Shown here one piece after another: positions 7,111 through 15,941 of a DNA stretch of 27,057 bases (position 1 is its first letter; the number at the start of each line of letters is the position of its first letter). The notes under the pieces are model-generated. The model saw only the letters and a program-made list of their open reading frames with translations, was not told the origin of the DNA and searched no databases. The stretch spans positions 1-27,057 of IMG/VR virus record IMGVR_UViG_3300028374_000485. One strand, 5' to 3'. The position numbers and the translations under genes are program-made. The DNA comes from a virus.

Positions 7111-7298
7111 GAACCGGATACAAGAGCTTTTCCGTGGTCCAGTACAACAAAGACGACCGGCCAACTCTGCTGTACCCCGGCGGTGAGGTCATGCTTGGCA
7201 CCGACCGGGAGCAGGCCCAAGTGATCGCCGACCAGTTCAACGAGATGGCGGACCGGCTGGCGTTCTACGAGAACAAAGAGTGGGGGCGCCTCAAATGA
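7107..7298 (+). CDS. Hypothetical small protein, GTG start (63 aa)
   Basis: This 63-aa protein starts at a GTG overlapping the resolvase stop (GTGA) and ends in an ATGA overlap with the DNA polymerase, so it is locked between them by translational coupling. AGGGG at 7094-7098 is well placed for the GTG. The first half is beta-like (YKSFSVVQYNKDD...), with a PGGEVMLGT turn, and the second half is a helix (REQAQVIADQFNEMADRLAFYENK). I do not recognise it. Its position suggests an accessory role in polymerase or resolvase function, but nothing in the sequence proves that. Confidence 0.72.
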   Translation: MRTGYKSFSVVQYNKDDRPTLLYPGGEVMLGTDREQAQVIADQFNEMADRLAFYENKEWGRLK

Positions 7299-9376
7299 GT
7301 ACCCTTCACATCGACTTTGAAACCCGGTCCACGGTCGAACTGCCGGACGTGGGCATGTATATCTACGCCAACCATCCGGACACCGAGGTCCTGCTGGCCC
7401 GGTACTGCATAGACGACGGGCCGATCAACGGCTGGCGCATGGGCAACCCCTGTCCGGACGACCTGCGCCGCGCACTGGCCGATCCGGAAGTGACCGTCTG
7501 CGCCCACAACGCCGCTTTCGAGTGGCACATGATCGAGTTCAACCTGTCCATCTACCACTTCTGGCCGAGAGTTGACCGGACCCGGCTGGACTGCACCGCT
7601 GCCCGAGCGGCCATCATGTCACTGCCGAGGGCGCTGGCTGGTGCGGCCAAGGCTACTGGCCTGGACGTGGAGAAGGACGACGAGGGGCGGCGGCTGATGC
7701 TGCAAATGTGTAAGCCACGCAAACCCCGCAAGGACGAAGACCCGGACCTTATCTACTGGTTCGATGATGAAGCCCGAATGAATCGACTGGATAGATATTG
7801 CGAGCGGGACGTAGAGGTAGAGCGCGAGCTTGATAAAATCCTGGTGCCCATGTCCAAGCGCGAGAAGAAATACTGGCTCCTGGATTTCGTGATCAACCTG
7901 CGCGGGGTGGCCGTCGACAGTCTGCTGGTCCAGGAAGCGGACAAGATACTGCGCCGGTCGCTTCGGGATTACGGCAAAGACCTGTCCGAGATAACCGGCG
8001 GTGCCGTCTCCACCGTGAATCAGATCAAGAGGTTCAAGGAGTGGCTGCTGCCGAGACTGCCGGAAGACCTGGCTGAGATCGCGGACGAGTCGCTGGACAA
8101 GGACCGCCTGCCGCTGGTGACCGACGGGCTGCGCGAGCATATCAATACTATCGAAGTCACGGACCTGCAAACGCTGGCCTACGCGGACGAAACGCTGCTG
8201 GCCTTGGAAATTCGCAAGCAGGCAGCGAAGTCCAGCACGGCCAAGCTGGCCCAGTTTATGAAGCGGACCGGACCGGACGGACGGATGCGCGAGAACCATC
8301 TGTATCACGGCGCTGGCACGGGCCGCTGGTCCGGCAAAGGCGTCCAACTACAGAACATGCCGCGTCCGACGCTCAAGCAATCGCAGATCGACCACGCTAT
8401 CCGGATCATCTGCGACACCACGCGGACCGTCGCGGACCGGGCCGAGGAACTGGAGTTCCTGTTCGGGCCGATACCGTCTGTGATCAGTTCGTGTCTGCGG
8501 GCCTGCCTGGTGCCGCGAGACGAGAACCACCGGTTTGTTGTCGCGGACTACTCCAACATCGAGGGCCGAGTAAACGCCTGGGGCGCTGGTCAGGAAGACA
8601 AGGTCGAGATATTCCGCATGGACGGCCCGGTCTACGAGCGCATGGCTGAGAAGATTTACGGTATCTCGGCGGAAGACATAACGAAAGACATGGTCGAGCG
8701 CCACGTCGGCAAGACGGCGGAACTGGGGTGCGGCTACCAGATGGGCGGCAAGAAGTTCTTGAGGACTTGCCTGGATGCCGGTATCACCAACATCGACCTG
8801 GAAATGGCGGAACAGGTAGTCGCCACCTACCGCGAATTGAACTACATGATCAAAAAGTTCTGGTACGGCATGGAAGCGGCAGCGATAGACGCCATGAAAC
8901 AGCCAGGCACCGTGACCGAGTTCCGGGATTTCAAGTTCGCATGTACGCCGGACAAGTCGTTCCTGGTGATGGTCCTGCCGTGCAACCGGCGGCTGTACTA
9001 CCCGGCGCCCCGGCTCAAAAAGAAGAAGACACCCTGGGGTGACTGGAAAGACCAGGTAACTTACATGGGTACGGACCAGTACACGCGCCAGTGGGTGCGG
9101 CTATCCACCTATGGTGGCAAGCTGGTGGAGAACGCAGTTCAGGCGACAGCGAGAGACCTGCTGGCAGCGGCTATGCTGCGGGTAGAAGAACAACTGGGGT
9201 TCCCGGTCGTGTTGACCGTTCACGACGAGATTGTGTGTGACGTGAGCGCGGACGACGTGAGCAACTGGAACGACGCTCTGAAAGACCTGGAAGTAACGAT
9301 GTGTGAATTGCCGTCCTGGGCCGAGGGTTGCCCGGTTGCGGCAGAGGGGTATCACTACGGGAGGTTTAAGAAATGA
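7295..9376 (+). CDS. Family A DNA polymerase with 3'-5' exonuclease
   Basis: This 693-aa protein is the phage replicative polymerase. The N-terminal proofreading domain shows Exo I (D7 and E9 in HIDFETRST), Exo II (HNAAFEWHM, residues 71-79) and Exo III (YCERDVEVE, 168-176). The polymerase domain shows GTGRWSGKGVQLQN (341-354), motif A (VADYSNIEGR with D418), motif B around K473 to Y481 (KTAELGCGYQMGG) and motif C (TVHDEIVCD, H643-D644-E645). No 5'-3' exonuclease domain is present, as usual for phage polymerases. The subgroup resembles the polymerases found with DUF2800/DUF2815 rather than T7 gp5 itself (from memory). I start it at the ATG at 7295, overlapping the previous stop as ATGA, with GGGGG upstream. 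No primase or replicative helicase accompanies it in the window. Confidence 0.95.
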   Translation: MSTLHIDFETRSTVELPDVGMYIYANHPDTEVLLARYCIDDGPINGWRMGNPCPDDLRRALADPEVTVCAHNAAFEWHMIEFNLSIYHFWPRVDRTRLDCTAARAAIMSLPRALAGAAKATGLDVEKDDEGRRLMLQMCKPRKPRKDEDPDLIYWFDDEARMNRLDRYCERDVEVERELDKILVPMSKREKKYWLLDFVINLRGVAVDSLLVQEADKILRRSLRDYGKDLSEITGGAVSTVNQIKRFKEWLLPRLPEDLAEIADESLDKDRLPLVTDGLREHINTIEVTDLQTLAYADETLLALEIRKQAAKSSTAKLAQFMKRTGPDGRMRENHLYHGAGTGRWSGKGVQLQNMPRPTLKQSQIDHAIRIICDTTRTVADRAEELEFLFGPIPSVISSCLRACLVPRDENHRFVVADYSNIEGRVNAWGAGQEDKVEIFRMDGPVYERMAEKIYGISAEDITKDMVERHVGKTAELGCGYQMGGKKFLRTCLDAGITNIDLEMAEQVVATYRELNYMIKKFWYGMEAAAIDAMKQPGTVTEFRDFKFACTPDKSFLVMVLPCNRRLYYPAPRLKKKKTPWGDWKDQVTYMGTDQYTRQWVRLSTYGGKLVENAVQATARDLLAAAMLRVEEQLGFPVVLTVHDEIVCDVSADDVSNWNDALKDLEVTMCELPSWAEGCPVAAEGYHYGRFKK

Positions 9377-9666
9377 TCACCGAAGAACAAAAGGAAGCCG
9401 CCAGGGAGCGGTCACGGCAACGCCGACTGGCCGAGAAAAAACAGGAAGAAAAGGAACCGCCGACGCCGCAACAGATCGCCCGCCGACACATGCGTGGGCC
9501 GAAACCGAAAGCCCGTGGCTACCCGTTCACAATCATCTGCGTGGACGTGGATGGCACACAACGCCGGTACACCGTTGAGGGGTGGCGCTCCTGTGTGGAG
9601 AAGGTCAAGGCGCTCAGGATGGCGCACCCATTCGCCCGGGCACTCTATGCCGTGGCGACGTTTTAA
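9373..9666 (+). CDS. Hypothetical basic protein closing the replication operon
   Basis: This 97-aa protein overlaps the polymerase stop (ATGA) and has GGAGG at 9360-9364. Residues 3-30 form a highly charged Arg/Lys/Glu helix, followed by a Pro-rich linker and a basic patch (RGPKPKARG, 41-49). A short alpha/beta unit follows (FTIICVDVDGTQRRYTVEGW then a helix). The layout suggests a nucleic-acid-associated or polymerase accessory protein, but I recognise no family. It is the last rightward gene before the convergent junction. Confidence 0.7.
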   Translation: MITEEQKEAARERSRQRRLAEKKQEEKEPPTPQQIARRHMRGPKPKARGYPFTIICVDVDGTQRRYTVEGWRSCVEKVKALRMAHPFARALYAVATF

Positions 9667-9766
9667 CGTGGCGCAGAACGGAGCGGAATTGCGCGCAACC
9701 GGGGCAGAACTCTGTCCGACAAATTTGGTCCCGGTCCGCGCCAGCCCTTGTGTCGGTTGCGACAGA

Positions 9767-9799
9767 CAAAGAGGATTCAAAGAGGATTCAAAGAGGATT
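9767..9799. repeat. Perfect 3 x 11-bp tandem repeat at the convergent junction
   Basis: CAAAGAGGATT is repeated three times without mismatch (9767-9777, 9778-9788, 9789-9799). The last copy overlaps the TAA of the giant leftward gene. It is too short, and lacks spacers, to be CRISPR. Slippage, a protein-binding site or part of a transcription barrier are all possible. The 130-base junction otherwise holds only a weak hairpin (TGTCG/CGACA at 9751-9764) and no clear intrinsic terminator. Confidence 0.85.
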
Positions 9800-12700
9800 A
9801 CCGCCCCGCCTCTCTGCTCCCGCCTCGGCTTCCTCCCCGACTTGCGGCTCGATCTCGTCCACGACCATACCCGCCACTACCGCCAGAACCTTCCGGCTCC
9901 GTCATGCCTTTGAGCGGGTTGTTTACCCGGCGCTGCTGTAGCTTGCGGTCTTCCTCGCCAGCGGTTGCCCGGATGAACGGCTCTCTGGTGGCCCTCACAC
10001 CCGCAACCGAAGCACCCATGACCAACGCACGTCCGGCAGGGCCGAACAGCGGTGCGCTTGTCAGAGCGGCTTGCATGGCCGGGGTGATGATTACCTGGTG
10101 CAGCGACTTCATGGCCTGGCGCTCTGCCGTGTTCGTGTTGTCAGAGTTGGTTGTGTTGAGGCCGATCATGCGGTCTATGAAAGTGCCGATGGTGCCGACC
10201 GTTGGGCCGGACACGCTCTCGATGGCGCTGCGCTGATACCGCAAACCGGAGTACAGTTGCAGCCACGGGTCCAGTCGTCCGGTAAAGCCTGCATAGCTGA
10301 CGGCTTTCTCTGCCTTGCGCCAGTCGGTCTCAGGTGTCGGCGGTCGCCCGTTTACCAGGTCCGCCGTCTTATCGTCCAGTTCGTCCCGTGTCGTGTTGCC
10401 GATAGCCGCCAGGGCTGTCAGGGCCAGGCCACCACTCATAAAGCCCGCGCTCATTAGCGCCCGGTCCGTGTAGCTGAGTTCTTCGTTCATGGCGGTGCGG
10501 CCCGCTCGGCCAAGCACGTTTTTCTGGAAAGCCCACTGGAAGCTGAGTAGCTGAAAGACCATCGCGCCCAGGGGACCGTCCGCCCAACGAGGCCGGGTTG
10601 AACTGTCCGGACGCTGGATTGCCTGGTCCACGAAGGTATGTACGGCGCGGTCGTAGGCGTCGGCCATCTTCTTGTCCTGTCCGCCTTTCTGGCGCAGAGC
10701 TTCCAGCTTGCTCGCTGTCGGCGGGGTCTTGGCGAAGTGCTTGCCGTACCAGTCGGCAAACTCTTTCTCCTGTCCGCGAGGAACGCCCAGGTCACGGAGT
10801 TGTACTTCGGTCCGGTTCTTTGACCGGCCCCCGCGCTGGTGGTCCCGTGCCAGGTAGGCCATGAAACGGTTGGCCTGCTTGATCGAAATGACGCGGGTAA
10901 AGTCGTTCAACTGGGTCAGGCCGATGTTCCGGTAATACTTGTCCGCCATCTGCGTCATGGCTCGTCCGGTGGTTTCCTCACCCATCATCCGGGCCTGCAT
11001 GGAATAGCTGATCGCGTCTCCGGCGGTCGCCCCCAGGTATTCGGCCATATCGTACAGGTCGTTTAGGGCCTGGTCCTTGCCGACGGCTCCGCCGCTGATG
11101 GTCCGCAGTAGCTTCTTGATCGTGCTGTTAATCACCGTCACGGCGTTGTCGGCCTGTGTGCCCAGGTCTTGAAGCGGGTTGCCGGTCGTCGCGCGCATGG
11201 CAGGCATAGCCAACTCGACCATGCCGGTGATGGCTACTCGGTCGAGCAGCATCATCGAGCCAAGGGTGCGGACGGTAGACGACGCAATACGCGCCTTCCG
11301 GCTGTCGGACGATTGGGCCAAGCCGGTGTGGAACGCAACGTCGGTTTCGATGGCTTCCAGGTCGTCCCCGGTAATGCCTGGGTCTTCCTCCTGCATCTTG
11401 GCCCGAATGTCGGTCCAGTTCTCGGCGTTGTCTCCGAGCTTGGTTCCGGCAATTTCGGTGTCCGCCACTTCGCCACGGCTGATTGCCGCGTGAATGTAGC
11501 TCGATACCGCCTGGTCAATGTCGCGCTGCCAGAAGGCGTCCAGCTTTTTCGCGGCCTCCTTGCTCAACTTCCGGGGCTTGGTGCTGTCTACCCCTGCCGT
11601 GGTGCCCGCTTTATTCTGTCCGAGGGTGGCCTTGTCGCCATCCATCACAGCGTCGTAGAGGGCCGCTGCTTGCGCCCTGGCGGTCTCCCGGTCCGACCCC
11701 ATCTGTTGATAGGCTTCGGTGGCTCTGTTGACGAACGCGGTCTTGCTCTTGCCGACCAACGTCCGGTCCAGCCAGCGGGGGACGTACCCTTCCACGTAGC
11801 CTACGTCGATACCGCGCTCTAGCTGGTACTCACGCAGGTCTTTGAACAGCTTTTCGATCTCGGTCACGGCCTCGCCGATAGGCCCTTTGCGCGGCTTGTT
11901 CGGGTTCTCCAGCATGTCGTAAATCATGCTCTGTGCATCGCGGTCCCGGCGGCGTACCTTCTGCGCTTTCAGCTTTTTGCTGATCGCCTCAAACCGGGAG
12001 TTGAACTTGTTGACCCACTTGTTCCGGCGGGCGGACAGCGTTTGTTGGGTGAAGCCGTCCGACTTGCCCCCGGCCTGGTGGTGGAACGCATCGGCCACGG
12101 CTTTCAACGTCGGGCTGTCGTACCGGTCCGCAAGCGCACGGGTGGCACCGTCCAGGTCACCAATAGTGGCGTTGTAGAAGCGCCGGAAAGCCGTACTGGC
12201 GTTGCTGGTCTTCTCCTTCGCCGCGTCCCGGAAATCATCAATCATGTCTTTGGCGTTGGTCGTCCAGGCATCCAGTTCTGCCTTGCTGCCCATGAACATT
12301 GGGCCAAAGAACTTCTTGATCATGTCCCAGGTCGGGACGCCGGATAGCATCGTGGTTCCGCCCAGGTTCTCGGTGTTCCCGTCCGGCACCGCGTCCGGGT
12401 CCGTGCCGTTCGGCTCCACGTTCGGGTCGTCAAACAAGTTCGACTGGCCGCGCGCTTCGGCCTCGTCCACCTGCCGGTCACTGCCGGTCAAGGTGAAGTC
12501 GTCTCGCTGCGCGTCCGCTTCGGCGCGTTGTTCTTCTTCGCGGGCGGCGGCTTCGTCGGCCTGGCGGCCCAGTTCTTCGTCCGTCTCCCGCTGCCGGGTG
12601 GATTCCTCGGTCTGTTCTTCCAGGTCGAACTCCTGGTCCGCCTCGGCCTGGTTGGCCGACGATTCGCGCTCCATGCGCTCCTGCTCCAGGTAGTCCTCGC

Positions 12701-15700
12701 TCTGCTGCCATTCCTCATGCAGGGCCACTTTTTCGGCAGCGTCACCGCGCGTAGACCAAACCGGCTCGCCACGGAACTCGTCGGAAAGCCGGTCCGCCAG
12801 TTCGCGGTCGTCCCGATCTTCCTTGAGGTAACCCTGCTCGGTCATGGACTCCGCTGTCTTGGCACTGGTCCGGTCGGTTGTTTTGCGGAATGGCTGGCGC
12901 CCGGGACGTTCCCGGTTCGCCAGTTTCATGTCCGCCGCGTCCAGGCCCAGGCGCAGACCTTCCTCCCAGTTCATCCCGCCTTCACGGCCAATGGCGTCGA
13001 GCAAGCTGTCGTTGTTTACGTCAATCTCTTTCGACTTCGGACCGGCGGGTTTCGGCAGGGGCGGTTCTTCGTTTACTGGTCCGTCTGGTTCTGCTGCCGT
13101 TTGAGCCGCTTCTGTTTCTGCTTCCGTCTCTGGCGTTGCTTCTGGCGCACGGTCTGTCTCCTGCTGTTGGTCGGCATTACCGACATTCGACTGCGGCAAC
13201 TGCTCGCGCAGTTCGCTGACGGTTTCCTGCGCAGCCTTGGCAGTTTTGTCTCGCTGCTGGGGATTGGCTCGCTTGTACCCACGGGGTACGGCCACGCCCT
13301 GTTTGCTGAGACGGTTCATGGTGCCAGCCAGTCCGGTCAGGTCGTTCGCCATTTTGCGAAGCTCGGCGGGCATCTTTTCTTTGCGCTCCATCGAGTACCC
13401 CTGATCGTTCAGGTACTGGACCACGTCACTCGCAACGTCCTCGGCCTGCTGGTAGGTGTCCGCCAGTTCCGGCTGCTCTTTGGCTTCGGCGTAGTCTTTC
13501 TTTTCGCGGTCGGTCGTTGCGGCAGTGCCCTCGACCGTCCACGAATCCTGCTCCGGTGCAGCGGTTCCGTCCTTCTCGGCGCGGGCCTCGTCCAGTTTCT
13601 TCTGCTGGAACTGAACATTGGCGTCGTCCGGTCCGTTGCCCAGCTTGGCCCCGTTGCGGACAGCGTCGGCCATGCCTTTGTCGCCGATTTCGTTTTCCCA
13701 CTGGTCCGCAATGGCGTTGACCTTTGCCACGTTCGGGTTGGACGGCTGCTCGTTTTGGGAAACGTCTGCTTCCGGCTCCGCGTCTGGCTGCGTCTGCTGG
13801 CTTGCGTTCGCCCCGACTTCCCCGGTAACTTCCCCGGTAACTTCCCCGGTGGTCCGCGTTTCGGTGTCCGGACCGGGCAGGCGGTTCCGCATCGGGTTGT
13901 TCAGCGCACGGCCAAGCCCTTCCGGCTCCGGCGGTCGGTTCACTTCATCGAAGCCGCGTCTCTCTGGCGGTCGGTTCTGGTTGTAGGTCCGGCCCTCTCG
14001 CTCGTTGCTGGCCTGGCGCGGGTCGTTCTCCTGGTTGGGGTTCGGCCCTTGACCGCCGGGCGCCGGATTCGGGTTCGGTATCACGTCCTCGATGCCTGGC
14101 TCCACTTCACGGCCCGCGTTGGGGTCTGTCACCTGGCGAGTAGAGATACGGTCCGTCGACTGGCGGGCACCCGGCATGGACGTATTGACGCCATCCTGGG
14201 CCTGCATGGACGAGTCCTCAAACTCCTGCTCCATCCGAGGATTCTGCGGCTGTGACCGGGCTGTAACCCGACTCGCCGGTACGAGCATCGTCCGGCCATC
14301 CATCGTTTCGACTTGGATTTGCTGGTTGCCCTGTTCGTCCTGCACCAGGTCGCCAGTGGACTTCACCTGTTCACCAGCCACCAGCTTGCCTTGCCGGTCG
14401 AACTTGGCGTCCAGGATTAGCACCTGGTCTTCCTGGTTCTGCGGACGGTCGAACGTACCGGCACGGTAATCGCGGCCCTGGTTAAAGCCACCACGCTCGG
14501 CACCGTCCGGGGTTCTTTCCGGTTTGCCCTTGCCAGCAATGGCATCGTCGCGGCGTCTGCGGCGGGCTTCGGCTACTTTTATGGCGTTGCCCTGGACTTC
14601 CGGAGCATAGCTGCGGACGGCTTCTCGCGGGTCCAGACCGTTTGCAATGTCTCTGGCGGCAAGGTCCAGCCTGTCACCGGGCAGTGTAACGCCAAGGTCT
14701 CGGGCGATCTGGTCCGCTTGTCGCTGCGCGCCGAGAGTGTCGGTGTTCGCCTGGCGACCACGCGGGTCTTGAGCCGGACGAGCGCCGTCTTTAAGTACCG
14801 GAGTGCCATCATCTTCAAAATACTCAATGTCGTCACGACGGAGAATGTCGGTCTGGTTGTTCAGGGCGTCGGCCAGGCTGGCTTCCTCTTTGGCCCGTGC
14901 CTCGCGGTTCTCTTTCTTGCCCATGTCCGGCGGTTCCGGGCGGTCCGTGCCAGTCGCGGTAGCAATCTTCTCGTCCAGGCTGGTCTTGCCGGGGCCGTCG
15001 TTGTAGTAGCTCTGCTCCACTTCTTCCGGGGTGATGCCCAGGCGCTCGGCTTCGGCGACCACTTCTTCTGGCGTCATACGTAGACGGGCCGCGATACCGG
15101 ACAAGCCACCGCCGACCGGACCGCCAATCATCACACCGCCAACCGCGCGTTTGCCCGCTTCGCCAGGTTGCCAACCTTTCTCTGTGCCAACGCTGGCACC
15201 GCCGTACTCCAGACCGCCTTCCTGGACGCCTTCGGTGCCGCCCTCGCGGACGAGGCCCTTGCCAGTCTCTTTGGCTACATCGGTCATGTTGTTGACCGGG
15301 CCACCGCCGATGTTTCTCAGGAAAGCCGCGCGGTCCATCAGGATAGAGCCAAGCGTCCAGGGCGCGGACGCGCCGAACTCGCCGACGGTCGGCTGGTCAC
15401 CTTTGCGCCCATTGTTGCCCGCGCGTTCCTCGGCGACTTCCTGGTTACGAGTCAGGAAGTACCCCGCCGGGTTCGCGGCCAGGCCGACCATATCCGCGAC
15501 GGCGGCGGGGGCGTTCTCGCCAATGGCACCGGCAATGTTGGTCAGGGACGGGTCTTCAATCGCCCGGTCTACTGTGAAGGTCGGCTCAAAGCCAAAGTCG
15601 TACCCGCTGATCTTGTCGCCGATCTGCGTCAGAGCTTCGGACGGAGCCATCATGCCAATATCTTCGTTGGAAGGCAGCGGGATACCGGCAGCGTCGAAGC

Positions 15701-15938
15701 CTGCGTCTACCGCCTGTCCGCCGTAACGCATGAGCGAGCCGACACCCTGGACGAAGTTACCGCCCAGGTCGGTGAACCGGTCGTTCGCCATCGAGATAGC
15801 GTTGGTGAAGCCACCGCGTTCGGAGCCTGCGGACGGCGGTTCAACGCCGTGTTTGGCAAACAGGTCCGTTCCTCCGGAGTCCGGCTGCGTCGGCTTCTTT
15901 GGGGGTGCAACGCCGTGTTTCTCAAACAGGTCCGCCAT
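9798..15938 (-). CDS. Giant internal virion / DNA-ejection protein (2046 aa)
   Basis: This uninterrupted 2046-aa reading frame is at the end of the virion operon, the place of gene 16 in T7, and is taken as the large ejected protein. The N-terminus has two copies of a DLFxKHGVxPP unit (residues 3-13 and 25-35). A conserved-looking helical part follows to about 310, then a long Gln/Glu/Asp-rich low-complexity middle (about 330-1190) that contains TGEV x3 (697-708). Around 970-1070 is a segment like those in large polyvalent phage proteins (SLLDAIGREGG...). Residues about 1195-2000 are helical, with hydrophobic stretches near 1556-1585 and 1833-1850. The tail is RG-rich (RGGSRGGS). I see no convincing lytic transglycosylase or RNA polymerase motif. 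GGAG precedes the ATG. The role comes from position, size and composition. Confidence 0.82.
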   Translation of the reverse strand: MADLFEKHGVAPPKKPTQPDSGGTDLFAKHGVEPPSAGSERGGFTNAISMANDRFTDLGGNFVQGVGSLMRYGGQAVDAGFDAAGIPLPSNEDIGMMAPSEALTQIGDKISGYDFGFEPTFTVDRAIEDPSLTNIAGAIGENAPAAVADMVGLAANPAGYFLTRNQEVAEERAGNNGRKGDQPTVGEFGASAPWTLGSILMDRAAFLRNIGGGPVNNMTDVAKETGKGLVREGGTEGVQEGGLEYGGASVGTEKGWQPGEAGKRAVGGVMIGGPVGGGLSGIAARLRMTPEEVVAEAERLGITPEEVEQSYYNDGPGKTSLDEKIATATGTDRPEPPDMGKKENREARAKEEASLADALNNQTDILRRDDIEYFEDDGTPVLKDGARPAQDPRGRQANTDTLGAQRQADQIARDLGVTLPGDRLDLAARDIANGLDPREAVRSYAPEVQGNAIKVAEARRRRRDDAIAGKGKPERTPDGAERGGFNQGRDYRAGTFDRPQNQEDQVLILDAKFDRQGKLVAGEQVKSTGDLVQDEQGNQQIQVETMDGRTMLVPASRVTARSQPQNPRMEQEFEDSSMQAQDGVNTSMPGARQSTDRISTRQVTDPNAGREVEPGIEDVIPNPNPAPGGQGPNPNQENDPRQASNEREGRTYNQNRPPERRGFDEVNRPPEPEGLGRALNNPMRNRLPGPDTETRTTGEVTGEVTGEVGANASQQTQPDAEPEADVSQNEQPSNPNVAKVNAIADQWENEIGDKGMADAVRNGAKLGNGPDDANVQFQQKKLDEARAEKDGTAAPEQDSWTVEGTAATTDREKKDYAEAKEQPELADTYQQAEDVASDVVQYLNDQGYSMERKEKMPAELRKMANDLTGLAGTMNRLSKQGVAVPRGYKRANPQQRDKTAKAAQETVSELREQLPQSNVGNADQQQETDRAPEATPETEAETEAAQTAAEPDGPVNEEPPLPKPAGPKSKEIDVNNDSLLDAIGREGGMNWEEGLRLGLDAADMKLANRERPGRQPFRKTTDRTSAKTAESMTEQGYLKEDRDDRELADRLSDEFRGEPVWSTRGDAAEKVALHEEWQQSEDYLEQERMERESSANQAEADQEFDLEEQTEESTRQRETDEELGRQADEAAAREEEQRAEADAQRDDFTLTGSDRQVDEAEARGQSNLFDDPNVEPNGTDPDAVPDGNTENLGGTTMLSGVPTWDMIKKFFGPMFMGSKAELDAWTTNAKDMIDDFRDAAKEKTSNASTAFRRFYNATIGDLDGATRALADRYDSPTLKAVADAFHHQAGGKSDGFTQQTLSARRNKWVNKFNSRFEAISKKLKAQKVRRRDRDAQSMIYDMLENPNKPRKGPIGEAVTEIEKLFKDLREYQLERGIDVGYVEGYVPRWLDRTLVGKSKTAFVNRATEAYQQMGSDRETARAQAAALYDAVMDGDKATLGQNKAGTTAGVDSTKPRKLSKEAAKKLDAFWQRDIDQAVSSYIHAAISRGEVADTEIAGTKLGDNAENWTDIRAKMQEEDPGITGDDLEAIETDVAFHTGLAQSSDSRKARIASSTVRTLGSMMLLDRVAITGMVELAMPAMRATTGNPLQDLGTQADNAVTVINSTIKKLLRTISGGAVGKDQALNDLYDMAEYLGATAGDAISYSMQARMMGEETTGRAMTQMADKYYRNIGLTQLNDFTRVISIKQANRFMAYLARDHQRGGRSKNRTEVQLRDLGVPRGQEKEFADWYGKHFAKTPPTASKLEALRQKGGQDKKMADAYDRAVHTFVDQAIQRPDSSTRPRWADGPLGAMVFQLLSFQWAFQKNVLGRAGRTAMNEELSYTDRALMSAGFMSGGLALTALAAIGNTTRDELDDKTADLVNGRPPTPETDWRKAEKAVSYAGFTGRLDPWLQLYSGLRYQRSAIESVSGPTVGTIGTFIDRMIGLNTTNSDNTNTAERQAMKSLHQVIITPAMQAALTSAPLFGPAGRALVMGASVAGVRATREPFIRATAGEEDRKLQQRRVNNPLKGMTEPEGSGGSGGYGRGRDRAASRGGSRGGSREAGR
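13816..13850. repeat. 12-bp tandem repeat encoding TGEV x3
   Basis: ACTTCCCCGGTA is repeated nearly three times (13816-13827, 13828-13839, 13840-13850 partial). In the leftward frame it encodes three consecutive Thr-Gly-Glu-Val units, residues 697-708 of the giant ejection protein. It lies in the disordered middle, where copy number could vary without harm. Confidence 0.9.
15842..15934. repeat. Direct repeat encoding two DLFxKHGV units
   Basis: Two 27-bp copies (15842-15868 and 15908-15934) differ at two positions and encode the paired DLFEKHGV/DLFAKHGV motifs at the N-terminus of the giant ejection protein. Near-identity at DNA level suggests recent duplication or conversion. Short 'LFxKHG'-type N-terminal motifs occur in other phage internal proteins, as I recall. 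Confidence 0.85.
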
Positions 15939-15941
15939 AGA

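Noticed and set aside
9751-9764. Hairpin TGTCG/CGACA as terminator of the convergent operons
   Set aside because: The stem is only 5 bp and no T-run follows on either strand.
9767-9799. Triple repeat as a CRISPR array
   Set aside because: Units are 11 bp, directly abutting, with no spacers and no cas genes nearby. The DUF2800 nuclease is a phage replication protein, not an array-linked Cas4.
12528-14255. 575-codon open frame on the plus strand, opposite the middle of the giant gene
   Set aside because: It is the mirror of an Asp/Glu/Gln-rich low-complexity stretch, giving an artificial Leu/Phe/Val/Arg-rich chain that mimics membrane protein. No ribosome site or neighbouring genes in that direction.
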